From NCBI RefSeq assembly GCF_007748115.1, contig NZ_CP036289.1:3596001-3660000 (forward strand): DNA of 64,000 bases. Reading direction: 5' to 3'. Positions within the stretch are counted from its first letter, which is position 1, and each line of letters starts with the position of its first letter. Made by a program: the position numbers and the translations under genes. Below, one piece after another: positions 8,856-15,905 of this stretch. The DNA is from Bremerella volcania. GTDB taxonomy: Bacteria; Planctomycetota; Planctomycetia; Pirellulales; Pirellulaceae. The notes below the pieces were generated by a model that ran no database searches, was not told the DNA's origin, and was given only the letters and a program-made list of their open reading frames with translations.

Positions 8856-10868
8856 ATGACTCCTATCCGCTTCTTATCCCATCGCTATTTGTGGATCGCT
8901 GCTATCTGCGGCGTGTTGTTACCTCACCTAGCACTCGGCGGCGAACCAACCGGTGCTTTGTCGAAGTATGCCGAGAACCGGACATGGGTCGACGCCACCG
9001 GCAAGTTCCAGATCGGTGGGACCTTGAAGATGGCCGACGAGAAGCAGGTGCAGATCCTCAAGTCGGACGGTCGAGTCGTCACTGTTCCGCTCGACAAGAT
9101 GAGTGAGAAGGACCGCCTGTTTGTCGAAGAGTTCCTGAAGGCGGAAGCGGCCCAAAATGATCCCAACAATCCGTTCGCCGGGGGTGAACCAGAGAATCCG
9201 TTTGCCGGAGGTCAGCCCGCCGCAGCGATGCCGGCCACGACGGGCAACGCCGCGCCACCACCGGCGGGCATTGGCCGGGTAAACAAGGTGAACGTGACCT
9301 CGGGAGGGGCGCGCCCTCTGAGTCTCGCGCCGGGGCGAGAGTTCTGGTCGGTCAAGCCGCCGGTCGCGCTTCCGGAAATTTCGCTCGAAGACTCGATCAT
9401 CACGGTCCCCCTGGCCAAGCCCTTCTTCGGCAAGATGGCCATGGGAGTCGCCGGCCGAGCACCCACCGTCGTCGTCAACGTGTATCAGGAAGGTCGCAAG
9501 GCCTCCGACAACTACGGCCGATTCATGATCGTTGATCCCATCACCAAGAACACCTCTCGCGAGATGGAATTCGAACAGCCTTACCGTATCGTCGCGGTCG
9601 CCCCCAATGCGAAGATGTTCGCAGCGATTCGTGTCGAAGGCTGGGACACCGGCAACGATCTTGCTCTGTTTACGATCGATGATCAGGCGATTACTCCTCT
9701 GTATGAATTCACCGTGGGGGGAGGCAGTTGGAAGGAATTCACGTCGGCGCACTTTCTGCCCAACAACCGCCTGGCGGTGATCACCAAAGATAAGAAGCTG
9801 ACGTTCTGGGACCTGAGCGGCTCGGTGCCGCGGGGGGTGCTGCAAGGGGAACTTCCCCATTCGGTACACGTCAGCTTTTCACCGGCTGGCGAATTGATGG
9901 CCTTTCCGGCCAAGCAGTACGTGGGCTTTCTGGACACGGCCAGTGGAAACCTCGTCGGTAGCATCCAGCCCGAGTCCGACGTCGAGCGGGTCGCCTTGTC
10001 AGCCGACGGCAAACGCGTCGCCGTGAAGTTGTGGGACAAGCTGGTCATCTACAGCATGGAGGACGGCTCACACCTCAAGACGATTCCCGTGGCTGACACG
10101 GGCGATGGCGAACTGAAGTGGGTAGGTGATTACGTCAAGTTGGAGGACACCATTTACGATATCGAGCGCAGCTTGCCTCTATGGACGTACAACTCGCGAG
10201 GTTCAGCCAACCAGCTTTACGACAATCGCATGTTCGCCGTTTTCGGGGACAAGCAGTCGAGCCAATTAACGATCACTACCTTGCCGCACGACACGGCGCT
10301 TCATTCCGCGGAAACGGTCGATCCCAAGACCCTTTACGTGATGTCGCCTGGGAGTAAAGCCCGCGTGAATTACCAATTCGTGAACGTGTCAGCCGAGGAT
10401 CAGCGGCAAATCGAAGAGGCGGTCAGTGCCAAACTGAAAGAGTGTGGCTGGGTGAACGACAACAGTGCCAGCGTCGTTCTGGAAGTCTCGGTGAAGGAAG
10501 GCGAGCAGAAAGAAGAAGAGTACTATACCGAGAAAAGCCGCACGCTGGGTGGCATCGTCCTTCCCCCGACTCCACGCCCCTTCGGTGGTCGTCCGACGGG
10601 ACCGACCGAGAAGGTCAAGTTCCGTCCCTGGATTCACAGCTTCGTCCTCAAGAACGGCAATGACGTCTTGTTCAAAAGCGAGTACACACGCGGCGCGCCA
10701 AGTAGCTTTCAAACCGAGGAAGACGAATCCCTGCAGACCGCCGTGTTAAAACACATCCACCCCAACCCGAAGTGGTTTAGCGGGATCAAGATGCCATCGT
10801 ACATCTTGAAGTCGACCATCAAAGAGGGTTTGGGGAAGTCGAACATCACGGCCTCGGGCTTGAACTAG
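8856..10868 (+). CDS. Secreted SHD1-domain protein with NPF motifs and beta-propeller-like region
   Basis: 670 residues from the ATG at 8856, preferred because GAGG lies 9 bases upstream; upstream in-frame starts exist at 8847 (ATG) and 8841 (TTG). A signal peptide (about 1-28) precedes an SHD1 domain (Sla1 homology domain 1, about 42-94, RTWVDATGKFQIGG through PLDKMSEKDRLFV). A low-complexity linker follows with NPFAGG twice (NPF at 105-107 and 114-116), then Pro/Ala-rich sequence. Residues about 165-430 contain repeated strand patterns like a WD/YVTN propeller; the rest is a planctomycete-type C-terminal region of unknown role. SHD1 in yeast Sla1 binds NPFxD signals, so the neighbouring NPF copies may be internal or intermolecular ligands. 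Cellular role unknown. Confidence 0.78.
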   Translation: MTPIRFLSHRYLWIAAICGVLLPHLALGGEPTGALSKYAENRTWVDATGKFQIGGTLKMADEKQVQILKSDGRVVTVPLDKMSEKDRLFVEEFLKAEAAQNDPNNPFAGGEPENPFAGGQPAAAMPATTGNAAPPPAGIGRVNKVNVTSGGARPLSLAPGREFWSVKPPVALPEISLEDSIITVPLAKPFFGKMAMGVAGRAPTVVVNVYQEGRKASDNYGRFMIVDPITKNTSREMEFEQPYRIVAVAPNAKMFAAIRVEGWDTGNDLALFTIDDQAITPLYEFTVGGGSWKEFTSAHFLPNNRLAVITKDKKLTFWDLSGSVPRGVLQGELPHSVHVSFSPAGELMAFPAKQYVGFLDTASGNLVGSIQPESDVERVALSADGKRVAVKLWDKLVIYSMEDGSHLKTIPVADTGDGELKWVGDYVKLEDTIYDIERSLPLWTYNSRGSANQLYDNRMFAVFGDKQSSQLTITTLPHDTALHSAETVDPKTLYVMSPGSKARVNYQFVNVSAEDQRQIEEAVSAKLKECGWVNDNSASVVLEVSVKEGEQKEEEYYTEKSRTLGGIVLPPTPRPFGGRPTGPTEKVKFRPWIHSFVLKNGNDVLFKSEYTRGAPSSFQTEEDESLQTAVLKHIHPNPKWFSGIKMPSYILKSTIKEGLGKSNITASGLN

Positions 10869-10874
10869 GTTCTA

Positions 10875-11612
10875 TCAACCGCGGCGCGCGTTGCGGTAGT
10901 CGCGCGGCGACATCCCGGTCGCGCGGCGAAACTGCCGCGTGAAAGCGCTTTGATCCGAGTAACCGGCCTGCATGGCGATGCTCGAGATCGACTCGTCCGA
11001 GGTCCTCAGGCGGCGCTGAGCCAGGTCGATGCGCAGCTTCAATAGCCACTGACCAGTCGTCAGACCGAACACGCGTCGCATGCGGCGGTCGAGTTGATAG
11101 GAGGACATTTCCGCAATAGTTGCCAGATCGGCGACGCTGGGTGGATCATGCAAATTGGCTTCGGCGAAGTTGATCGCGGCGATCACGTGCTGATATTCGT
11201 CGGTCGAAAGATCAGGCAGGCGAAGGTCCTGGGAAACCCCCACCAGTCCGACCACTTCGCCTTGCCGGTTTCGTAGCGGCAGTTTGCTGGTCAGACACCA
11301 CCCCACGTCACGGGTCGCATAGAAATGAAGTTCCAGCTGCCCCACCAATGGTTGCCCCGTTTCGAGCACTTTGCGGTCCTGGTCTTCAAAACTTTGCGCA
11401 AGTGGCGGACGTAACACCTCGCCTGGCAGGCGGCCCAGCAGGTCGCTCTTGCTTTGCGCTCCGCAGCGCTGGACGAGCGTGTTGTTGACGACCAGGTACT
11501 GCCCCTTGGTGTTTTTGATGAAAAACACAATGTCAGGGAGGTGGTCGAACAGCTCTTCGCCGGTGAAAGGCTTGTCCAATTGACCGAGAATATCTTGAAT
11601 TTCCGAGATCAT
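10875..11612 (-). CDS. PAS domain plus AraC-type DNA-binding regulator
   Basis: 245 residues. An N-terminal PAS sensor (about 18-130; LPDIVFFIKNTKGQYLVVN, then GEVVGLVGVSQDL) is joined to a C-terminal AraC/XylS double helix-turn-helix (about 140-243; QLDRRMRRVF, SISSIAMQAGYSDQSAFTRQFR). The PAS domain probably senses a small molecule. It is transcribed divergently from the lyase/oxidoreductase pair, with a near-perfect palindrome between them, so it most likely controls that operon. It is clearly paralogous to the regulator at 20222, which precedes putA. Its 3' end lies 6 bases from the convergent SHD1 gene. Confidence 0.9.
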   Translation of the reverse strand: MISEIQDILGQLDKPFTGEELFDHLPDIVFFIKNTKGQYLVVNNTLVQRCGAQSKSDLLGRLPGEVLRPPLAQSFEDQDRKVLETGQPLVGQLELHFYATRDVGWCLTSKLPLRNRQGEVVGLVGVSQDLRLPDLSTDEYQHVIAAINFAEANLHDPPSVADLATIAEMSSYQLDRRMRRVFGLTTGQWLLKLRIDLAQRRLRTSDESISSIAMQAGYSDQSAFTRQFRRATGMSPRDYRNARRG

Positions 11613-11654
11613 AGGCCCCTTCTTCGTATGTGCGCAAATTCAAGTCGCAATTGG

Positions 11655-11677
11655 GCCGTTTGTCAAGACAAAACGGC
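11655..11677. promoter_or_regulatory. Near-perfect palindrome in the divergent promoter region
   Basis: GCCGTTTGTC (11655-11664), AA, then GACAAAACGGC (11667-11677): 10-base arms with one extra A on the right. It lies between the divergent starts at 11612 and 11747 and is a candidate operator, though AraC proteins more often bind direct repeats. Confidence 0.5.
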
Positions 11678-11746
11678 TGCCGGAAGGGTAATATCAGGGA
11701 AAGATCGAATCTACCTCCGGCCTTACCTTATTACCGAGTAGCGCTA

Positions 11747-12694
11747 GTGAACGATAAATCGCAAGTTTTCCGCGGCTGTATTCCGGCACTCATGACACCC
11801 TGCCACGCCGATGGCACGCCCAACTTCGAGGCCCTGGTCGCCAAAGGGAAAGAGCTGATCGACGTCGGCATGTCGGCAGTCGTTTATTGCGGTTCGATGG
11901 GAGACTGGCCCCTGCTGACCGACGCCCAGCGTCAGGAAGGGGTTCGCCAGTTGACCCAAGCAGGCGTGCCGGTGGTTGTTGGAACCGGGGCTCAGAACCC
12001 AAAGCTCGCTGCAGTGCACGCCGCGCATGCGAAGCAGGTGGGGGCCGCTGGCTTGATGGTGATTCCTCGCGTCCTTTCCCGCGGCACGTCGAAGCTTGCC
12101 CAGCGCGATCACTTCTCGGCCATTCTCACCGCGGCTGGCGACTTGCCGGCGGTGATCTACAACAGTCCCTACTACGGCTTTGAAACGAAAGCCGATTTGT
12201 TCTTCGACCTGCGACGCGAGTTTTCAAACCTGGTTGGGTTCAAGGAATTTGGCGGAGCAACCTCGCTGACCTATGCCGCCGAACATATCACCGGAACCAA
12301 CCCTGACCTGGTGTTGATGGTGGGTGTCGATACGCAGGTCTACCACGGTTTTCTCCGCTGCAACGCCAAGGGAGCCATCACCGGCGTTGGTAACGCGCTG
12401 CCCAAAGAGATTTTGCGACTGGTCGAGTTGTGCGAGAAGGGAGCCGCCGGCTGTGCCCAATCGCGCAAGCTGGCCTGGGAACTGAACGAGGCCCTGACCG
12501 TTCTGTCGACCTTCGACGAGGGCCCCGACCTGGTGCTGTATTACAAGTATTTGATGGTCCTCGAAGGGAACTCTGAGTACGAACATCACTTCAACGAAAC
12601 CGACAAGCTGAGCCCCAGCCAGCGCGACTACCTGAAAGCTCAGTGGGAACTTTTCCGCAAGTGGTGGGATTCGTGGCCGGGCTCGCAAGGTTAG
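11747..12694 (+). CDS. DHDPS/N-acetylneuraminate lyase family protein (probable pyrroline-hydroxycarboxylate deaminase or related lyase)
   Basis: 315 residues from GTG 11747; the open frame extends upstream to 11630, but family similarity begins at FRGCIPALMTPC just after this GTG. It is a (beta/alpha)8 class I aldolase-type enzyme: the Schiff-base lysine is Lys166 in VGFKEFGG and the catalytic tyrosine Tyr138 in YNSPYYG. The usual GTTGE phosphate or carboxylate loop is GSMGDWP here, so it is not canonical DapA. It is followed 37 bases later by a DadA-type amino-acid dehydrogenase, a pairing found in trans-4-hydroxyproline degradation, where the lyase deaminates pyrroline-4-hydroxy-2-carboxylate. 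Sialic acid lyase is a weaker alternative, given the symporter fusion at 15906. Confidence 0.8.
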   Translation: MNDKSQVFRGCIPALMTPCHADGTPNFEALVAKGKELIDVGMSAVVYCGSMGDWPLLTDAQRQEGVRQLTQAGVPVVVGTGAQNPKLAAVHAAHAKQVGAAGLMVIPRVLSRGTSKLAQRDHFSAILTAAGDLPAVIYNSPYYGFETKADLFFDLRREFSNLVGFKEFGGATSLTYAAEHITGTNPDLVLMVGVDTQVYHGFLRCNAKGAITGVGNALPKEILRLVELCEKGAAGCAQSRKLAWELNEALTVLSTFDEGPDLVLYYKYLMVLEGNSEYEHHFNETDKLSPSQRDYLKAQWELFRKWWDSWPGSQG

Positions 12695-12731
12695 TTTCCA
12701 CCCGCGTCAATGCTTCGTTGGACAGTGCTCC

Positions 12732-13994
12732 ATGATTACGGCCTCGCATCCTGAAAGTGTGCTGATTGTTGGTTCCGGTATTGTAGGAATCGCTTGTGCG
12801 CACTATTTATCGAAACAGGGATTGAAAGTCACCGTGATCGATCGCGGCACGATCGCGGGTGCCTGTTCGCATGGGAACTGCGGCTACATTTGCCCTAGCC
12901 ACGTGTTGCCGTTGACCGAGCCAGAGGCCATTCGCACGGCGGCGAAGTCGCTCTTGCAACCCAACGCCCCGTTTCGTGTGAAGCCTCGCTTCAGTCCGGC
13001 GATGTGGAACTGGATGTGGCAGTTCGCCCGCCGCTGCAATCACCAGCAGATGCTAACCGCTGGCGCGGCGCTCAAGTCGATCCTGGATGCTTCGATGACC
13101 GAGTACCGCCGACTGGTCCAGGAAGAGTCGCTCGACTGCGAGTGGAAAGAAACCGGTCTTCTGTACGTGCTTCAGACCAAGAAGGGAATGCGCTCGTTCG
13201 TCGAGACCGATCGGTTTCTGACCGATCACTTCGGCGTATCGGCGCAGCGAATCGACGGCAGTGAGCTTTCCAAGTTCGATCCCGCTTTGAACGATAACCT
13301 GGCCGGGGCGTTTCACTATACAGGCGATGCATCGGTTCGTCCTGATCGCCTGAATGCTGATTGGGTAGCCAAGCTGAAACAGCGCGGCGTCACGTTTCTG
13401 GAAAATTGCGAACTGCAGCACATCGAAAAAGAGAAAGGCCGGATCGTGTGCTTGCAGACGTCTCAGGGCCAGCTTGAAGCCGATCAGTTTGTGATCGCGA
13501 CAGGTGCCTGGAGCACGCGGCTGGGCAAGTCCTTGGAGTGCCGCATTCCGATTGAGCCAGGCAAGGGATACTCGGTTACGATGTCGCGGCCGGCTCCCTG
13601 CCCCAAGTATCCGATGCTTCTGCCGGAACACAAAGTGGGTGTCTCGCCGTTTGAAGGAGGCTACCGTTTGGGGTCGATGATGGAGTTCTGCGGCTACGAC
13701 GAGTCGATCCCTGAGAAGCGCATTCAGCAACTGCGTCAATCGGCCACGCCCTATTTGCGGACCCCGGACACCAAAGAGACGCAAGCAACCTGGTACGGCT
13801 GGCGGCCGATGACTTGGGATAGCTTGCCGATCATTGGGCAGGTACCTCGACTGCAGAACGCTTACCTGGCGACCGGGCACAACATGCTCGGTCTGAGCAT
13901 GGCCACGGCGACCGGGCGACTGATCAGCGAAATGATGACGCGACTGACTCCGCACATCGATCCCAAGCCGTACTCTCCCCTGCGATTTGCTTAG
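12732..13994 (+). CDS. DadA-type FAD-dependent D-amino acid (D-hydroxyproline?) dehydrogenase
   Basis: 420 residues with the DAO fold. The N-terminal dinucleotide-binding motif reads VLIVGSGIVGIACAHYL (about 10-26), followed by SHGNCGYICPSH, which resembles the DadA region around the flavin. QFVIATGAWS is the second FAD motif, and WYGWRPMTWDSLPIIG and TGHNMLGLSMATATG are the conserved C-terminal flavin contacts. It oxidises a D-amino or imino acid, passing electrons to the membrane chain. Next to the DHDPS-family lyase and a PAS-AraC regulator it is a good candidate for cis-4-hydroxy-D-proline dehydrogenase. The epimerase and the final aldehyde dehydrogenase of that pathway are not in the window. 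Confidence 0.85.
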   Translation: MITASHPESVLIVGSGIVGIACAHYLSKQGLKVTVIDRGTIAGACSHGNCGYICPSHVLPLTEPEAIRTAAKSLLQPNAPFRVKPRFSPAMWNWMWQFARRCNHQQMLTAGAALKSILDASMTEYRRLVQEESLDCEWKETGLLYVLQTKKGMRSFVETDRFLTDHFGVSAQRIDGSELSKFDPALNDNLAGAFHYTGDASVRPDRLNADWVAKLKQRGVTFLENCELQHIEKEKGRIVCLQTSQGQLEADQFVIATGAWSTRLGKSLECRIPIEPGKGYSVTMSRPAPCPKYPMLLPEHKVGVSPFEGGYRLGSMMEFCGYDESIPEKRIQQLRQSATPYLRTPDTKETQATWYGWRPMTWDSLPIIGQVPRLQNAYLATGHNMLGLSMATATGRLISEMMTRLTPHIDPKPYSPLRFA

Positions 13995-14092
13995 TTCCCG
14001 CCGCAGAAGTACATTTCTTGGGAAGTTGTCCCTGCTTCGGTCTCGTTTTTGATTAGAATGTGGGGACTCCCTTTCCCATCCCCCTCCTTAAA

Positions 14093-15682
14093 ATGCTCCA
14101 CTGTTTGAGGTGTCCCTTGAAACAAACAGTCCTATCGTTTGCGCGAATTTCGACTGCGGTTGTTCTGTCGCTGGCTTGTCTGTCATCCTTTGCCGCCACC
14201 AGTCAGGCCGCCGAGGATGCCAAGCGTCCCGATCGCAACGTTATCTTCTTCATTACCGATGACGAAAGCCCCACGCTAGGTTGCTACGGCGACCCGGTTG
14301 CCGTCACGCCAACCATCGACGCGTTGGCCAAAGATGGAACGCTGTTCCGCAATGCGTTCGCCACCACGGCCAGTTGCAGTGCCAGCCGCTCGGTGGTGAT
14401 GACCGGCCTGCACAATCACATGAACGGCCAATACGGGCACACGCACCATTTCCACAAGTTCTCGTCGTACCACGATGTGGTCAGCCTGGCCCTTCCACGC
14501 TTGATGGCCCAGGCCGGCTATCGCACCGGCCAGTGCGGCAAGTATCACGTCGCTCCCGAAGCGGTCTTTCACTTCGACCAATACATTCCCGGCAACACGC
14601 GCTCCCCGGTCGAGATGGCGAATAACTGCAAGGACTTCATCACCGAAGCAAGCGATAAGCCATTCTTCCTGTACTTCGCCACCAGCGATCCGCACCGCGG
14701 TGGCGGCAACGATCAGACTTCAGAGCTGGAACTGAAGCCGAACCTCTTCGGCAACAAGCCCAACAAGAAGGCCTATCCCGGGATCGAAGAAGTCTTCTAC
14801 GACCCTGCCAAGGTTCCCATTCCTGAGTTTCTGCCAGACACGCCTGACACGCGGGAAGAGTTGGCCCAGTACTACCAGTCCGTTTCGCGTATCGATCAAG
14901 GGCTAAAGCAGCTGGTCGACATCTTGAAAGAGAACGGTCTGTACGACAAGACGATGATCGTCTTCACATCCGACCACGGCATGGCGTTCTCGGGCGGCAA
15001 AACGACCGTTTACGAAGGGGGCCTGCGTGTTCCTTTCGTCGTGCGAGATCCCTACCAGGAAAATCGCGGCGTGGAAACCAATGCGATGATCAGCCACGTC
15101 GACATAACTCCTTCGATTCTCGACTTTGCCGGGGCCCTGGATCGCGAAGCACAGCGTCCGAAGCATCCGATCAACGCGAATGCCTTCTGGAAGCAGCGCG
15201 GCGAAGCCCTGAAAGAGAATCGCAACGGCGGCAACAAGTTCGATCAGTATCACGGCAAGTCGTGGATTCCGCTCTTGGGCGATCCGGAAGCGACCACGCA
15301 CGATTCGATCTTCGCGTCGCACACGTTCCACGAGATCCAGATGTACTACCCGATGCGAGTTTATCGCGACAACCATTTCAAGCTGATTTGGAATATCGCC
15401 CACAAGCTCGACTATCCGTTCGCGTCTGACCTGTGGGCCGCATCGAGCTGGCAAGCTCAGTTCCAAAAGGGTGAAGATGCCCCTTACGGCAAGAAGACCG
15501 TTGGCGAGTACATTCATCGTCCCGAGTTCGAGTTTTACAACGTCGAAACCGATCCGCATGAATCGCTGAACCTGGCCAACGATCCGGCCTACGCGAAACA
15601 GCTGGAAGCGTACAAGGCCAAGCTCAAAGCCAAGCAGAAAGAGCTGGACGACCCTTGGATCATGAAGTGGGACTACGAATAA
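14093..15682 (+). CDS. Secreted type I sulfatase
   Basis: 529 residues from ATG 14093 (a GTG at 14060 would extend it 11 residues, but the signal peptide fits the ATG). Signal peptide about 1-39, ending SQAAED. Alkaline-phosphatase-fold sulfatase: ITDDESPTLGCYG supplies the calcium-binding aspartates, and Cys95 in SCSASR is the residue to be converted to formylglycine (consensus C-x-P/A-x-R, here with Ala in place of Pro). TSDHGMAFSG is the second metal motif, and YEGGLRVPF follows. It would desulfate polysaccharides in the periplasm or outside. A strong terminator follows the gene. Confidence 0.92.
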   Translation: MLHCLRCPLKQTVLSFARISTAVVLSLACLSSFAATSQAAEDAKRPDRNVIFFITDDESPTLGCYGDPVAVTPTIDALAKDGTLFRNAFATTASCSASRSVVMTGLHNHMNGQYGHTHHFHKFSSYHDVVSLALPRLMAQAGYRTGQCGKYHVAPEAVFHFDQYIPGNTRSPVEMANNCKDFITEASDKPFFLYFATSDPHRGGGNDQTSELELKPNLFGNKPNKKAYPGIEEVFYDPAKVPIPEFLPDTPDTREELAQYYQSVSRIDQGLKQLVDILKENGLYDKTMIVFTSDHGMAFSGGKTTVYEGGLRVPFVVRDPYQENRGVETNAMISHVDITPSILDFAGALDREAQRPKHPINANAFWKQRGEALKENRNGGNKFDQYHGKSWIPLLGDPEATTHDSIFASHTFHEIQMYYPMRVYRDNHFKLIWNIAHKLDYPFASDLWAASSWQAQFQKGEDAPYGKKTVGEYIHRPEFEFYNVETDPHESLNLANDPAYAKQLEAYKAKLKAKQKELDDPWIMKWDYE

Positions 15683-15713
15683 CGTCGCACACTTCGAGGC
15701 AATCAATGGAGCG

Positions 15714-15747
15714 AAGGCCCTTCAAAACGTATTGAAGGGCCTTTTTT
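15714..15747 (+). terminator. Rho-independent terminator after the sulfatase
   Basis: AAGGCCCTTCAA (15714-15725), loop AACGTA, TTGAAGGGCCTT (15732-15743), then a T run to 15747. A perfect 12-base stem and a U tract, 31 bases after the sulfatase stop. Confidence 0.93.
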
Positions 15748-15905
15748 AAGCGCGATATGGTATCGAAATAGAGCGAATCGCAGAAATAAACGCCAGAAAT
15801 ATTTCTGCCAATTGAGTTCTGCTTAAATCTCTGCCAACATGAGCCCCCACCCGCGGCCCACCGCGGTCGTTCATCTTCATCTGCGAAACATTCAAAAGGT
15901 CTCCG

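Noticed and set aside
11747-12694. Sialic acid lyase (NanA) identity for the DHDPS-family gene, with the symporter fusion as its importer
   Set aside because: The loop GSMGDWP does not match NanA, the genes are separated by a sulfatase and a terminator, and the adjacent dehydrogenase fits imino-acid catabolism better.
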